Shown: positions 1 to 10,689, numbered from the stretch's first letter. The stretch: DNA of 64,000 nucleotides from Bradyrhizobium sp. ISRA430 (GCF_029909975.1 NZ_CP094516.1:6798501-6862500), one strand, 5' to 3'. Notes: a model not told the origin generated them from the letters alone. Numbers and translations are program-made.

Positions 1-88
1 TCGAGCAGAAGTCGCGGCCAGACGGTGATTGGCATGCGCCTTGCTATTACCCTGCCAGCAGAACCGAACATTATCAGAAAGGCGTGTG

Positions 89-535
89 ATGAAGCTGCAG
101 CCGGCGCAGCATCGTCTGGCGCGGCCCGCTCCGTCCGACGTGGAGAGCGTCGGCGTCGATGCGCGCCTGGTCGCGCACGCTCCCGTGAGGGCGGCCGTGA
201 TGCCGCAGTCGGCAGCCGATCCCCTATATTTGCTCCGGATCATCCAGCCCGCGTTCTTCCGTCCTGAAATGGTCAAGGCGTTTCGGCGGCGCATGCAAGG
301 TGCAGTGCCTGCACGCGGCGTAGGTGGCGAACTGGTTGAGTGGCTCGGCCTGCCTGGCCCGTCGACGCCGATCCTGTGCCATCGGCACGATAAACTCCGC
401 CTGATCGGCAAGAGACCGGTTCGTTTGGTCACCATCAATCGCATCTCGGTACCGATGGTTCGGCCACATGCCGGCAGCGCTTGTGTTGGCAAGTGCATTG
501 CCTCTCGATACAGCCAACGGAACATCGCATCATGA
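89..535 (+). CDS. hupG: HupG-like hydrogenase accessory protein, possibly degenerate
   Basis: Open frame of 148 residues, about the length I recall for HupG (HyaE-like, thioredoxin fold), a chaperone thought to act on the exported small subunit of uptake hydrogenase. The segment [18 protein letters not shown] resembles the conserved PELVKAF-type core, and HDKLRLIGK further on fits the end of the domain. The stop overlaps the hupH start by four bases (ATGA), as expected for hupG-hupH. The N-terminal third and the C-terminus match poorly, and parts of the expected protein seem to lie in other frames, so compensated frameshifts are likely. The call rests mainly on position and one motif; the 88 bases before it are unassigned. 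Confidence 0.45.
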   Translation: MKLQPAQHRLARPAPSDVESVGVDARLVAHAPVRAAVMPQSAADPLYLLRIIQPAFFRPEMVKAFRRRMQGAVPARGVGGELVEWLGLPGPSTPILCHRHDKLRLIGKRPVRLVTINRISVPMVRPHAGSACVGKCIASRYSQRNIAS

Positions 536-1389
536 AAACAGCGATCCGCGTTGTGTCCGACGCCGCCGACTGGGCGGCGAGTGATCTTGCCACGGGCTCT
601 GGAAGTCTCGATGTATTCCATAGCGGGTTGACGAGTGCGCTCGCCAAGCGCGCCTGGCGCGATGGCGACGAGCTTGCAAGGAACTATCCGAATGCCACCG
701 CGCTGTTATCGAATGCCGCTGCTGCCGTTGGCAGCCAGAGAAGCGGCGCTCGGACGCAGCTGTACGGACTCGCGAATCTCAGCGATCCCGAGCGCAAGCT
801 GATTGGCGAAGTGCTCGGAGAAGGTGAGGTCGGCGGAGCGGTTGCGCTGCCAGATGGTTCTTTGGCGCAAATCCGGGAGTCCGTGCTTGCGGGAATCTGG
901 CGCGTGCGCATCGGGAGCGATCCGGCGCACGAATATCTTGAGGTCGGGGCGATTCCGCAGATTGTCCGGCGCGCCGCAACTGACCTGACGTCCGCCGATA
1001 TTGTGATCGGCGCGGCGCCGGACGGCGCGATGAACGTGCAACCAGTGCTCGCCGAAATACGCGAGCGGGCGCGCGTCTGGCGCTTTGGCATGCGCGCGCA
1101 TGTCATCAATCTCACCTTGCTTCCGATGAGCGTTATTGACCTGGCATTCCTGCAGCAAAGCGTGGGCAATGGCCCGGTCCAACTCATCTTCCGCGGCTAC
1201 GGCACGTGCCGAGTGCAGGCGACCGGGATCAGGAACGTCTGGTCGGTGCAGTTCTTCAATTCTACGGACAATATCATCCTTGATACGCTGGAGGTCGGCA
1301 GCGTGCCGATTTTTGCGTTGGCTGCCGACGAGGATTTTCAGGACTCTGCCGAGCGCATGCAGGAAATTATTAAGGTGTACTTCACATGA
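532..1389 (+). CDS. hupH: Hydrogenase expression/formation protein HupH
   Basis: A 285-residue protein of the HupH/HyaF family, needed for maturation of the membrane-bound uptake [NiFe]-hydrogenase, probably in handling the small-subunit precursor. The ATG at 532 is used because it overlaps the preceding stop; an in-frame TTG 51 bases upstream would add an atypical extension. The N-terminus and the conserved C-terminal half ([20 protein letters not shown], then [20 protein letters not shown]) are intact and of normal family length. The next intact gene is hupK, about 100 bases downstream, whereas the classical order has hupI and hupJ between them. Confidence 0.85.
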   Translation: MKTAIRVVSDAADWAASDLATGSGSLDVFHSGLTSALAKRAWRDGDELARNYPNATALLSNAAAAVGSQRSGARTQLYGLANLSDPERKLIGEVLGEGEVGGAVALPDGSLAQIRESVLAGIWRVRIGSDPAHEYLEVGAIPQIVRRAATDLTSADIVIGAAPDGAMNVQPVLAEIRERARVWRFGMRAHVINLTLLPMSVIDLAFLQQSVGNGPVQLIFRGYGTCRVQATGIRNVWSVQFFNSTDNIILDTLEVGSVPIFALAADEDFQDSAERMQEIIKVYFT

Positions 1390-1489
1390 AGAGCCTGGAG
1401 AACACTCGGCGTCAGATGGGATGCCGTAGACGGCGCGTGCGCAGCGACCGCCGGCATACCTTGCGCAGGATGTTGGCGGAGCGGTGCGC

Positions 1490-2584
1490 ATGAGCCTCGC
1501 TGCCCGCAACAAAATCGATGTCACCGTATCGCTAGCTGCCGACGTAGTCGCCGCGGTCGAGATCCTGCCGCGAGTCCGGCCGCCGCTGGCGCGGCTGTTC
1601 GCTGGCAAACAAGCCTCGTCGCTGCTCAAGGTTCTGCCGCGGCTCTTCGCGTTGTGTGCCGCTGCGCAGCAAACCGCACTGCTGTCCGCGGTCGAGGCGG
1701 CGCGCGACGAAGTGATCACCCGCACAACAAAACAGCATCGTATTGCGCTTATCGTTACCGAGCGCATCGCGGATTTGCTACGGGGCCTCTTTGTCGGACA
1801 TCTTGCGCAAGACATCGCCAGTGCGGCGGCAATCCGCTCCCTAATGCGGGGAATGTCAGCGCTTCTCGGCAGCGCACAGCCAGCCTGGGGCTCCGCTCAA
1901 TGCGAAGCAACAGCGCGGATTGTGGCTGCGCTGACCTCGCTCGGCATGTCAAATGAGGGGGACGCGTTGAGGTCCGGTAGCCCATTGGCGCTTCGCATTG
2001 CAGCGCTTGATGAGATCGGCCTGAAGTCAATTCCGGCGGAGCACTCGTTCCTGTCCGTTGCTGACGACCTCAACATCATTAAACGGCTGCTCGTGGATGG
2101 CGCGACATTTTGCTATTGTCCGGATCTTGACGGACATGTGCCCGAGACGGGTCCATGGGCGCGCCAAATGACGCGTGATCGGCTCTCGCCGAGCCCCTCC
2201 GGTGCGGCCGAGCGGCTGAGGGCCAGAATTGCTGAAACCTTCCGGCTATGCGCCTGGCTCAAGGCCGGTGCTCAGATTGACTCGGCGGAGCATGGGATTA
2301 TCGAAAGATATAAGTTGGGGCCCGGCCGTGCGGCGGCCGCGGTCGAATGTGCCAGGGGGCGTCTCTACCACGCGGTTGAGCTTGATCCTCAGGGCCGGAT
2401 ATCCCGCTTCGAAGTCCTTGCGCCGACGGAGTGGAATTTCCACCCGCGCGGACCGCTTGTCCGCAGCCTGCAGGGCGCGGTGCTGACGGCTAGACGACGT
2501 CGGGATGCAGTCCATGCGGTGATTGCATCGCTCGATCCCTGCGTCGGGTTCACTCTCAATTTTCGCGAAGTTGGCGATGCATGA
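1490..2584 (+). CDS. hupK: Hydrogenase accessory protein HupK
   Basis: A 364-residue protein of the HupK family, distantly related to the large subunit of [NiFe]-hydrogenase and thought to serve as a scaffold during NiFe cofactor assembly under oxygen. The start is the ATG at 1490; a GTG two codons upstream is possible. The C-terminal part (GRLYHAVELDPQGRISRFEV, then TEWNFHPRGPL) resembles the end of hydrogenase large subunits, where HupK homology is strongest. It overlaps hypA by eight bases. The 100 bases between hupH and hupK contain no intact gene; hupI (rubredoxin) and hupJ, usually here, are missing. Confidence 0.85.
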   Translation: MSLAARNKIDVTVSLAADVVAAVEILPRVRPPLARLFAGKQASSLLKVLPRLFALCAAAQQTALLSAVEAARDEVITRTTKQHRIALIVTERIADLLRGLFVGHLAQDIASAAAIRSLMRGMSALLGSAQPAWGSAQCEATARIVAALTSLGMSNEGDALRSGSPLALRIAALDEIGLKSIPAEHSFLSVADDLNIIKRLLVDGATFCYCPDLDGHVPETGPWARQMTRDRLSPSPSGAAERLRARIAETFRLCAWLKAGAQIDSAEHGIIERYKLGPGRAAAAVECARGRLYHAVELDPQGRISRFEVLAPTEWNFHPRGPLVRSLQGAVLTARRRRDAVHAVIASLDPCVGFTLNFREVGDA

Positions 2585-2918
2585 AATGGCGATTTGTCTT
2601 GGCATCATTCAAATCGTCGAGGAGGAGGTACGTCACCGATCGTTTTCGCGGGTGCGGAGCGTCTGTCTAGAGATGGGAGCGCTGAGTCATGCCGCGCCTG
2701 AAGCGATCAGGTTCTGCTTTGCTCTCGTTGCAAGGCGGACCGTTGCCGAGGGCGCAGTCCTTAATATCGTCGAACTGCCAGGCGTTGCGTGGTGCATGAG
2801 CTGTTCGAAGAGCGTCGAAATTGCGCGGCGCGGTGAGTGCTGTCCTTGCTGCGGCAGCTATCAGTTGCAGGAAACCGCGGGCGAACAGATGCGCGTGAAA
2901 GAGCTGGAGATCGATTGA
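2577..2918 (+). CDS. hypA: Hydrogenase nickel incorporation protein HypA
   Basis: A 113-residue HypA, the normal length. It begins MHEMAI, whose histidine forms part of the nickel site. The zinc site is the two CxxC pairs, CMSCSK near residue 73 and CCPCCG near 90. HypA works with HypB to deliver nickel to the hydrogenase large subunit. It overlaps hupK by eight bases and its stop overlaps the hypB start, so the genes are translationally coupled. Confidence 0.93.
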   Translation: MHEMAICLGIIQIVEEEVRHRSFSRVRSVCLEMGALSHAAPEAIRFCFALVARRTVAEGAVLNIVELPGVAWCMSCSKSVEIARRGECCPCCGSYQLQETAGEQMRVKELEID

Positions 2919-3877
2919 TGTGTACCGTTTGCGGCTGCACCAAAGGGACGCCGTCGACCAAAGGCGCCAAGGCGCATGATGCGGAGAGCCATGAGCGATA
3001 CGATGCCCATGTGCAGGACGATTGCGATCGCCATTATGCCCATCCGCATGGCGACCAAGGCCCGCAGCGTTCAAACCATGCTGGCGATAGTCATAGTCGC
3101 CATCGTCGCTCTGCCCATCAAAAGGCTCATGGCGTGCAGGCGCTTCTGAGCGGCGGCGCCGGGCCGGCTGGCTTGAAGGTCGCGGGCGTGAGCAGAGAGC
3201 GGGTCATTCAGATCGAGCGCGATATTCTTGGCAAGAATAATGGGATTGCGGCGGACAACCGCGCGCTCTTCGTCGCCGATGACCTGCTTGTATTTAATCT
3301 TTTGTCCAGTCCCGGTGCAGGTAAAACGACGCTGCTCGTCCGCGCCGTGTCCGAGCTCAAGCGTAGCCGGCCGGTCGGGGTCATCGAAGGCGACCAGCAG
3401 ACCTCGAACGATGCCGAACGCATTCGAGCCGCCGGCGTGCCAGCCATTCAAATCAACACCGGCAACGGTTGCCATCTCGACGCTGCGATGATTGGCGAGG
3501 CTTATCGTCGCTTGCCGCTGCTCACGGGCGGTATTCTCTTCATCGAGAACGTCGGTAATCTGATCTGTCCCGCAGCGTTCGATCTTGGCGAAGCCTGCAA
3601 GATCGTAGTGCTGTCGATTACCGAAGGTGAAGATAAGCCGCTCAAATATCCTGATATGTTTGCCGCTTCTTCGCTCATGGTTATCAACAAGATTGATCTG
3701 GCCCCGCTGCTTGAGTTCGATTTCGGCAAGACGATCGAATACGCCAGACGCGTCAATCCAAAGATCGACGTGCTTGTAGTTTCGGCTCGTACGGGCGAGG
3801 GTTTTGGCGCGCTCTACGCCTGGATCGATAGACAGGCGGGGCATCAGAGGCGCGCCGTAGAGGACACAAGGCGATGA
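2918..3877 (+). CDS. hypB: Hydrogenase nickel incorporation GTPase HypB
   Basis: A 319-residue GTPase. The N-terminus MCTVCGC carries the high-affinity nickel motif and is followed by a histidine/aspartate-rich stretch (about residues 20-70) of the kind that stores nickel in rhizobial HypB. The P-loop [11 protein letters not shown] is near residue 133, the metal motif GNGCHLDA follows, and NKIDL is the guanine-recognition element. It starts within the hypA stop and its own stop overlaps hypF. Full length and apparently functional. Confidence 0.95.
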   Translation: MCTVCGCTKGTPSTKGAKAHDAESHERYDAHVQDDCDRHYAHPHGDQGPQRSNHAGDSHSRHRRSAHQKAHGVQALLSGGAGPAGLKVAGVSRERVIQIERDILGKNNGIAADNRALFVADDLLVFNLLSSPGAGKTTLLVRAVSELKRSRPVGVIEGDQQTSNDAERIRAAGVPAIQINTGNGCHLDAAMIGEAYRRLPLLTGGILFIENVGNLICPAAFDLGEACKIVVLSITEGEDKPLKYPDMFAASSLMVINKIDLAPLLEFDFGKTIEYARRVNPKIDVLVVSARTGEGFGALYAWIDRQAGHQRRAVEDTRR

Positions 3878-6129
3878 GCGCCGCAACCACCTGCGACCGA
3901 ACACGGCTGCGCGTGCGCGTGAGTGGGGCCGTGCAAGGGGTCGGCTTTCGTCCTTACGTCTATGGACTCGCCATGCGGTACGGATTGGTGGGGTTTGTCA
4001 TCAATGGCCCCGAGGGCGTTACGATCGAGGTCGAGGGCCACCGTGCGTCGGAGTTTGTCGCGACGTTGCCGCTCGAGGCGCCTCCATTGGCACGCATCGA
4101 CCACATCTGCGTTCGGGAGACTGCGGCGCTCGCGGCGAAAGACTTTTCGATCGGTACGAGCGAAGGCGGCAAATTGTCAACGCAGATCGTCGCTGATGCT
4201 GCGGTCTGCCAGCAATGCCTCAGTGAGCTGTTCGATCCAGAAAATCGGCATTACCTTTACCCCTTCATCAGTTGCTGCCATTGCGGCCCACGCTACACCA
4301 TCGCCGAACGGCTTCCGTACGATCGCCGCAACACCGTGATGAGGGCTTTTAGACTGTGCGCCGCCTGCGCGGCCGAATATGCCGATCCGGCGAGCCGCAG
4401 GTTTCATGCGGAGGCGATCGCGTGTCCGACATGCGGTCCTCAGCTCAGCCATGAGATCAGCGCCATTGTCGCGGCAATCGCGAGGGGCCAAATCGTGGCG
4501 ATTAAGGGGCTGGGCGGATACCAGCTGCTTTGCGATGCGCGTAACCAGGACGCCGTGCAGCGTTTGCGCAGGAGAAAGCAGCGCCTTCAGAAGCCGTTCG
4601 CGGTTATGGTCGATTCCATAGAGTGCGTCAGCGACATCGCGGAGGCGAACGCGCCCGAGCTTGCGCTGCTCGAATCTGTAGCACGTCCCATCGTCCTTCT
4701 GCGTTCGCGCAATAATCTGTCGCCTGCCATAGCTCCTGGCTTATCGCGCGTGGGTGTCATGCTGCCTGTAGTACCGCTGCATCACCTCATCTTTCATGCG
4801 CTTCGCTCGGCAGGAGCATGTGCGGGGGCCGGCCCGGTCATCGTCGCCACCAGTGCCAATCTTTGCGGCGAACCGCTCCTGATCGACAACGCGCAGGCGC
4901 TGCAGCGGCTCAAGGGGATCGCCGACCTTATCGTGACCCATGATCGCGATATCCTGACGCGTGCTGATGACTCCGTGGTGTCGGTGGTGGCTGGCCGGCC
5001 GCAATTCATTCGTCGTGCCCGTGGCTATGTTCCCGAACCGATCAGGCTTGCGAAGTCTGTGCCGCCCGTGCTCGCCGTCGGCGGCGCACTGAAATCGACC
5101 GTCACCATCACGCGGGACAACCAAGCGTTCGTCTCCCAGCATATTGGCGATCTGGATACGGCCGAAGGCATCCGTGCGTTCGAGGAGACGATCCGACACC
5201 TCACATCGAGCCTTGATGTGGAGCCTGTCGCCGTCGCCCATGATCTGCATCCCGATATGGCTTCTACCCGGTTTGCGCAAGCAAATGGCCGCGCGCTGGT
5301 CGCTGTCCAGCATCACCACGCACACGCTGCCGCAGTGATCGCCGAGCACGGCCATGCGGGACCTGCGCTTGCCCTGGTGCTCGATGGCCATGGCCTTGGC
5401 TCCGAGGGCGATAACTGGGGTGGCGAACTATTGTTGTGCGAAGGGACGAGGTGCCGACGCATCGGGCACTTAGGGCCCCTGCAAATGCCTGGGGGAGATC
5501 GTGCAACCCGCGAGCCGTGGCGTATGGCAAGCGCAGTATTACACGGGCTCGGCCGGGGTAACGAAATCGGGCAGCGCTTTGCGGCGCAACGGCAGGCTGG
5601 ATGTGTGTCGGCCTTGCTCGATCAGCCGGGCGGGGCCACCACGACCAGTGCGGGCCGATTGTTCGACGCGGCAGCGGCGCTGCTGGGGATTGCGAGTTTG
5701 CAGAGCTATGAGGGCGAAGCAGCGATGAAGCTCGAGGCGCTGGTGCGGCGGACTGCGATTGTCGAAGCCGGCTGGACGATCGATGGCGGCGTGCTGTCGC
5801 TTCGTCCGCTGTTTGCGCGGTTGATTGCAGATGACATTGACGCCGTGGGCGGAGCCGGGCTGTTTCATGGCACCTTCGCCGCCGCCTGCGTTGACTGGGT
5901 CACGCGCTCTGCGCGGACAACGGGCGTTAGTACCGTCGTTCTGAGCGGCGGCTGCTTCCTGAACGCGGTGCTGGCGGATGAAATCCCGCGCGGTTGCAGC
6001 GCTGCCGGCCTTAGCCCGCTCATGCCACGGCGGGTGCCGCCCAATGATGGCGGTTTGAGCCTTGGCCAGGCCTGGATTGCCGCTCTGCAGATGGCTCAAC
6101 AGTCGTCCGCCAGGGGAGGAACAGCCTGA
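3874..6129 (+). CDS. hypF: Carbamoyltransferase HypF
   Basis: A 751-residue HypF, which converts carbamoyl phosphate and ATP into the carbamoyl group that becomes the cyanide ligands of the NiFe site. Domains in order: acylphosphatase (about 10-95, motif GVQGVGFRP... with GFRP), two zinc fingers (CQQC with CCHC, then CAAC with CPTC, about 108-190), a YrdC/Sua5 domain (about 195-380) and a Kae1-like domain (about 400-745) with HHHAHAAAV and [14 protein letters not shown] overlap with hypB. Length and motifs are complete. Confidence 0.95.
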   Translation: MSAATTCDRTRLRVRVSGAVQGVGFRPYVYGLAMRYGLVGFVINGPEGVTIEVEGHRASEFVATLPLEAPPLARIDHICVRETAALAAKDFSIGTSEGGKLSTQIVADAAVCQQCLSELFDPENRHYLYPFISCCHCGPRYTIAERLPYDRRNTVMRAFRLCAACAAEYADPASRRFHAEAIACPTCGPQLSHEISAIVAAIARGQIVAIKGLGGYQLLCDARNQDAVQRLRRRKQRLQKPFAVMVDSIECVSDIAEANAPELALLESVARPIVLLRSRNNLSPAIAPGLSRVGVMLPVVPLHHLIFHALRSAGACAGAGPVIVATSANLCGEPLLIDNAQALQRLKGIADLIVTHDRDILTRADDSVVSVVAGRPQFIRRARGYVPEPIRLAKSVPPVLAVGGALKSTVTITRDNQAFVSQHIGDLDTAEGIRAFEETIRHLTSSLDVEPVAVAHDLHPDMASTRFAQANGRALVAVQHHHAHAAAVIAEHGHAGPALALVLDGHGLGSEGDNWGGELLLCEGTRCRRIGHLGPLQMPGGDRATREPWRMASAVLHGLGRGNEIGQRFAAQRQAGCVSALLDQPGGATTTSAGRLFDAAAALLGIASLQSYEGEAAMKLEALVRRTAIVEAGWTIDGGVLSLRPLFARLIADDIDAVGGAGLFHGTFAAACVDWVTRSARTTGVSTVVLSGGCFLNAVLADEIPRGCSAAGLSPLMPRRVPPNDGGLSLGQAWIAALQMAQQSSARGGTA

Positions 6130-6130
6130 T

Positions 6131-6364
6131 ATGTGTCTTTCGGTTCCGGCAAAGATTGCGAAAATTCTTCCCAACGACATGGCCATAGTGTCCATCGATG
6201 GCATCAGCCTGGAGATATCGATTGCTCTCATCGACGAGCTCGAGGTCGGCGATTGCGTCCTTGTCCATGTCGGCTATGCGCTGGCCAAGATCGATCCGAC
6301 GGAAGCCAAGCGCACGCTGGAGCTGCTGCAGGAGCTAGGCAGGGCAGGGGAACGCCGATCATGA
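6131..6364 (+). CDS. hypC: Hydrogenase assembly chaperone HypC
   Basis: A 77-residue HypC beginning MCLSVPAKI; Cys2 is the essential residue that binds the Fe(CN)2CO unit and the large-subunit precursor. HypC works in complex with HypD. It starts one base after the hypF stop and overlaps hypD by four bases. Confidence 0.95.
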   Translation: MCLSVPAKIAKILPNDMAIVSIDGISLEISIALIDELEVGDCVLVHVGYALAKIDPTEAKRTLELLQELGRAGERRS

Positions 6365-7503
6365 AATATGCCGACGGATTTCGCGACAAGGCCATCGCGC
6401 AGGGAATTGCGCGTGCGATTAGCGCCGAGGTCAGTTCGCAAAGAGCCTATCGGTTCATGGAATTCTGCGGCGGACACACTCACGCGATCTCCCGCTACGG
6501 CCTGGAGGATCTGCTGCCCGCGAACGTCCGCATGATCCACGGGCCCGGTTGTCCCGTCTGCGTTCTGCCCGCCAGCCGAATCGATATGGCGATCCGGCTC
6601 GTCGACCGACCAGAGGTCACTCTGTGCGTCTACGGCGACCTGATGCGCGCGCCTGGGTCGCAAGGACAGTCCCTGTTGCGAGCCAAAGCGCTCGGCGCCG
6701 ACATTCGGATGGTCTACTCGACGCTCGACGCTATCCGGCTCGCCGAACAGGCGCCGAGCCGCGAGGTGGTCTTCTTTGCCATCGGATTTGAGACCACGAC
6801 GCCCCCGACGGCGGTGATGATCCGAATTGCCGAGAAGAAGCGGCTGAAGGGCCTCAGCGTGTTCTGCAACCACGTGCTTACACCCTCTGCGATGCACAGC
6901 ATTCTCGAGACCCCGAAGATCCGCAACACCGGCGGGGTTCCAATTGACGGCTTCATCGGGCCTGCACATGTCAGCACCATTATCGGTACGCGGCCTTACG
7001 AGCCCCTGGCGGAACAATTCGGCAAGCCGATCGTGATCGCGGGATTTGAACCGCTCGATGTGATGCAGGCGATCCTGATGCTGGTGCGGCAGGTGAACGA
7101 AGATCGCTACGAGGTGGAGAACCAATACAGTCGTGCGGTGACGCGTGAAGGCAATCGGCGCGCCAAGGAGGAGGTATCGCAGATATTCGAACTGCGCGAG
7201 CAGTTTGAATGGCGTGGGCTCGGACTCGTACCCAACAGCGGACTGAAGCTGAGGCGGGCTTACGCGCAATTCGACGCCGAGACGCGTTTTGCGATCCACG
7301 ACCTGCGTGTCGCAGACAATCCGGCGTGCGAGTGCTGCGCGATCCTGCGTGGCGCCAAGCGGCCAGTCGAGTGTAAGCTGTTTGGAACCGTCTGCACGCC
7401 GGAAACTCCCATAGGGTCCTGCATGGTATCATCGGAAGGCGCTTGTGCGGCGTATTGGACCTATGGCCGAGTTCGCGATGAACCGTTGAGGCAGACGTCA
7501 TGA
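6361..7503 (+). CDS. hypD: Hydrogenase formation protein HypD
   Basis: A 380-residue HypD, the scaffold where cyanide and carbon monoxide are attached to iron. The conserved blocks CGGHTHAI (about residue 37), GPGCPVCVLP (about 61-70) and FGFETTTP-type FAIGFETTTPPTA (about 140) are present, together with the C-terminal cysteines CECC and CKLFGTVCTP that hold the [4Fe-4S] cluster. ATGA overlaps with hypC upstream and hypE downstream. Full length. Confidence 0.95.
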   Translation: MKYADGFRDKAIAQGIARAISAEVSSQRAYRFMEFCGGHTHAISRYGLEDLLPANVRMIHGPGCPVCVLPASRIDMAIRLVDRPEVTLCVYGDLMRAPGSQGQSLLRAKALGADIRMVYSTLDAIRLAEQAPSREVVFFAIGFETTTPPTAVMIRIAEKKRLKGLSVFCNHVLTPSAMHSILETPKIRNTGGVPIDGFIGPAHVSTIIGTRPYEPLAEQFGKPIVIAGFEPLDVMQAILMLVRQVNEDRYEVENQYSRAVTREGNRRAKEEVSQIFELREQFEWRGLGLVPNSGLKLRRAYAQFDAETRFAIHDLRVADNPACECCAILRGAKRPVECKLFGTVCTPETPIGSCMVSSEGACAAYWTYGRVRDEPLRQTS

Positions 7504-8546
7504 GCGTAAAGGCCTATCAACGCAAGCTCGACGTCGAGAACGGACGCGTTGATCTTTCCCACGGATCCGGGGGCCGTGCCATGGCACAGCTGATCTCCGG
7601 CCTTTTTCACCAAGCCTTTGGTAATGAATGGCTCGCCCGCTGCAATGATCAGTCGGCGTTTGACGTTGCTGCAGGCAGGATGGTGATGACGACCGACGGC
7701 TATGTGGTCTCGCCGCTGTTCTTTCCCGGCGGCAATATCGGGTCACTGGCTGTGCACGGCACGATCAATGATGTCGCGATGTCCGGCGCGCGTCCCCTCT
7801 ATCTGTCGGCCAGTTTTATCATCGAGGAGGGCTTCCGGTTTTCTGATCTGAAGGCGATCGCGGATTCCATGGGCGCGGCAGCGCGCGGGGCCGGCGTTTA
7901 CATCATTGCCGGAGACACCAAGGTCGTCGAGCGCGGCAAGGCGGATGGTCTGTTCATCTCTACGACCGGGATCGGGATTGTGGCCGATGGGCTCGATCTC
8001 TCCGCCGACAAGGCAAGGGTCGGGGACCGTGTGCTGGTGTCCGGTAGCCTCGGCGATCATGGGGTGGCGATCATGTCAAAACGTCAGAACGTCGCTTTTC
8101 AAACCGAGGTCGTCTCGGATTCCGCAGCGTTGCATAACCTCGTAGCGGTCATGGTTGCCGCCGGCGGTAGCGGCATCAGGGTGATGCGCGACCCCACGCG
8201 CGGTGGGCTTGCCGCGACCCTCAACGAGATTGCGCATCAATCCGAGCTCGGGTTCCGTCTGCAGGAAGCATCCATTCCGGTGAAGCCGGCGGTTGCGGCT
8301 ACTTGCGAACTCCTTGGACTCGATCCCATCCATGTCGCCAACGAAGGCAAGCTCGTTGCGATCGTCGCGCCTGATTTGGCCGATGCCGTGCTTGCAGCCA
8401 TGAAGGCGCACCCGCTCGGGTCCGATGCAGCTGATATTGGCGAGGCGGTGGCTGACGATCGGAAATTTGTGCAGATGGCGACCGGTTTCGGCGGTCGACG
8501 AATCGTCGACTGGTTGTGGGGCGAACAATTGCCTCGGATCTGTTGA
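7500..8546 (+). CDS. hypE: Hydrogenase maturation protein HypE
   Basis: A 348-residue member of the AIR-synthase/PurM-like family. HypE uses ATP to dehydrate the thiocarboxamide on its C-terminal cysteine to thiocyanate, the cyanide donor. The C-terminus PRIC is exactly the required ending. N-terminal LSHGSGGRAM and MSGARPLYLSASFI match the ATP-binding half. It is the last gene of the hup/hyp block here; no hoxA-like regulator follows. Confidence 0.95.
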   Translation: MSVKAYQRKLDVENGRVDLSHGSGGRAMAQLISGLFHQAFGNEWLARCNDQSAFDVAAGRMVMTTDGYVVSPLFFPGGNIGSLAVHGTINDVAMSGARPLYLSASFIIEEGFRFSDLKAIADSMGAAARGAGVYIIAGDTKVVERGKADGLFISTTGIGIVADGLDLSADKARVGDRVLVSGSLGDHGVAIMSKRQNVAFQTEVVSDSAALHNLVAVMVAAGGSGIRVMRDPTRGGLAATLNEIAHQSELGFRLQEASIPVKPAVAATCELLGLDPIHVANEGKLVAIVAPDLADAVLAAMKAHPLGSDAADIGEAVADDRKFVQMATGFGGRRIVDWLWGEQLPRIC

Positions 8547-8940
8547 ACACGCTGCGCATCATCCAGTTTTTGGAAACCAAATTTATGATCAATGGTCATC
8601 AGCCATCAGCCATCAGCTCTGCAAACGATCCCTTCTATGGGCAATCCTGCCCAACCGGCAGACTGCGACTTCGCTCTTTAAGAAGTTTCGGCGAGGCGGA
8701 ATTTCGGTTGTTAGCCTTTCCACGAGCCGAGAGCGCAATTCGAAACGATTCATCGCCATCGCGCAGTTTTCGACGGTTAAGCTCAGCGAGCATGGTCACA
8801 CGATCCGCTCGGCACAAGTGGGGCTGAAATCCTGCGAAGCTTGCCAAATATCGTTGAATTTCTGCGCCATTTTGACGGCTGCGTCGCAATATCGCTGCTC
8901 GCTTCCGATTAGAAAGGCGCTCCAGGCAGGGAGTTTTCAA
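8547..8940. other. Intergenic region hypE-ald
   Basis: 394 bases without a convincing gene. It contains a short tandem CATCAGC repeat (three copies near 8598-8618). I see no sigma54 or FixK-type site; it should hold the promoter of the alanine dehydrogenase gene. Confidence 0.5.
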
Positions 8941-10053
8941 ATGAAGGTCGGAGTGCCCAAGGAAATCAAGGCGCACGAATATCGCGTGGGCCTTACCCCG
9001 GGAGCTGTCCGCGAATATGTGGCAGCGGGCCACCGCGTGATGATCGAGACCAATGCAGGCGCTGGCATTGGTGCAACCGATGACGATTATCGCAATGCTG
9101 GCGCAACGATTCTAACTTCCGCAGCTGAGGTATTCGCATCGAGCGAGATGATCGTAAAGGTTAAGGAACCTCAGCCGTCCGAATGGTGTCAGCTGCGGGA
9201 AAATCAGATCCTGTTCACTTATCTGCATCTGGCCCCCGACCCGGATCAGGCCAAGGGCCTCCTGAAATCTGGATGCACTGCGATCGCCTATGAGACCGTA
9301 ACTGATGCGCATGGTGGTCTTCCGCTGCTGGCGCCGATGAGCGAGGTCGCGGGTAGGCTTGCGATCGAAGCGGCGGGTAGCGCCCTGAAGCGGAGTGCAG
9401 GCGGACGAGGGCTGTTAATCGGTGGGGTGCCCGGTGTTCAGCCGGCCCGAATCGTGGTGATCGGAGGTGGCGTCGTTGGTACGCACGCGGCACGCATGGC
9501 GGTCGGTCTGGGCGCAGAGGTGACCATCATCGACCGTTCTATACCCCGGCTCCGCGAATTGGACGAGCTATTCGAAGGACGCGTTCGCACCAGGTTTTCG
9601 ACCATCGACTCCGTGGAGGAAGAGGTATTTGCGGCGGATGTGGTGATTGGTGCCGTGCTCGTTCCAGGTGCGAGCGCGCCGAAGCTGGTCCGCCGGAGCA
9701 TGCTGAACTCGATGCGCAAGAGGGCGGTGCTCGTGGACGTCGCTATCGATCAGGGCGGCTGCTTTGAGACATCGCACCCAACCACTCACGCTGATCCAAC
9801 TTACGAAGTGGATGACGTCATTCATTATTGCGTGGCCAATATGCCCGGCGCCGTGCCGCTGACCTCGAGCCAGGCACTGAACAACGCGACGCTGCCGTTT
9901 GGTTTGGCTCTGGCCAACAAGGGTTTTTCCGCCGTGCTCGAAAATCCGCATTTGCGCGCAGGCCTCAACGTCCATCGGGGCCGGCTAACTTACAAAGCGG
10001 TGGCCGAAAGCCTCGGGCTGCCCTTCTCACCGATCGAACAGGCTGCGGCCTGA
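8941..10053 (+). CDS. ald: Alanine dehydrogenase
   Basis: A 370-residue NAD-dependent alanine dehydrogenase, which interconverts alanine with pyruvate and ammonia. The N-terminus MKVGVPKEIKAHEYRVGLTP is the family signature and carries the substrate-binding Arg and Lys; the Rossmann motif VVIGGGVVGTHAARMA lies near residue 170; HYCVANMPGAVP follows near 295. Family-normal length. It is monocistronic: a 394-base gap precedes it and a strong terminator follows. In bacteroids this enzyme contributes to alanine export or carbon/nitrogen balance; that role here is inference from context. Confidence 0.95.
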   Translation: MKVGVPKEIKAHEYRVGLTPGAVREYVAAGHRVMIETNAGAGIGATDDDYRNAGATILTSAAEVFASSEMIVKVKEPQPSEWCQLRENQILFTYLHLAPDPDQAKGLLKSGCTAIAYETVTDAHGGLPLLAPMSEVAGRLAIEAAGSALKRSAGGRGLLIGGVPGVQPARIVVIGGGVVGTHAARMAVGLGAEVTIIDRSIPRLRELDELFEGRVRTRFSTIDSVEEEVFAADVVIGAVLVPGASAPKLVRRSMLNSMRKRAVLVDVAIDQGGCFETSHPTTHADPTYEVDDVIHYCVANMPGAVPLTSSQALNNATLPFGLALANKGFSAVLENPHLRAGLNVHRGRLTYKAVAESLGLPFSPIEQAAA

Positions 10054-10091
10054 TCCCAGAGGCCCTTATGGGCGTTTCCTCCCTGACTTAG

Positions 10092-10116
10092 GCCACCCTT
10101 CGGGGTGGCTTTTTTT
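10092..10116 (+). terminator. Rho-independent terminator of ald
   Basis: Perfect 7-bp stem GCCACCC/GGGTGGC around a TTCG tetraloop, followed directly by seven T residues, 38 bases after the ald stop. Confidence 0.92.
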
Positions 10117-10673
10117 CGGCTCCATCGATCTGCTGGCCGCCGCCGGCATTTATTTGGAACGCGGAGCGAAGCGGAGGATCACCAGACGAACGCCTGGCTT
10201 CAGTCGCCCGCACGATGCGAGACAATGTACTTTCGCTCCATACAGCGCATATGAATGCCGGTTTTGCCAGGTAATCGAAGGCAATTGAGAATGCGTCCCG
10301 CGGGTCCGCAGGGGACCTGCCATCACCGGAGCGACTTTATCTGGCGCGATCGCCGCGACGCTTTCTGACTGGGTGAGACGCCGACTGGACCGGTGATGAC
10401 TGCGCGGGTTGTTCATCGGGGTGCTGTCGCCGAATCCGCCGCCGTCCCGGTGAGTGGAACCAACAAGATGCGGCTCGGGGTCGACCTGACACACCGGTGG
10501 AGAACTTTGTGAAGTCGCGCGGCGCATCGATCATAGCCGCGGCACGGCCGCCTTGGGAAGGATCGCAGATCGTTCCCTGAGGCTGGCGAACGCGGTTCAC
10601 CTGATCGGCCGACTGCCGTGAGATCGACCATGCGTAAACCACGGCATCGAGATCAAGCTGCTGTCATGCCCGT
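10117..10673. other. Gene-poor stretch after ald
   Basis: About 560 bases with only short, atypical open frames on both strands. I recognise nothing; it looks like eroded coding DNA. Confidence 0.4.
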
Positions 10674-10689
10674 TGTAGGATTTGCGACA
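10674..10689 (+). promoter_or_regulatory. NifA upstream activator sequence (ferredoxin/suf)
   Basis: Exact TGT-N10-ACA with an AGGATTTGCG core, 59 bases upstream of a -24 element. Confidence 0.65.

Noticed and set aside
706..1815. 369-residue minus-strand open frame over hupH/hupK
   Set aside because: Shadow of two confidently identified plus-strand genes; arginine/serine-rich low-complexity translation typical of antisense frames in GC-rich DNA.
5539..6231. 230-residue minus-strand frame over hypF/hypC
   Set aside because: Antisense of two clear genes with no domain.
8635..9033. Possible divergent regulator upstream of ald
   Set aside because: I looked for an Lrp/AsnC-type aldR on the minus strand; the frame has no helix-turn-helix pattern and overlaps the ald start.
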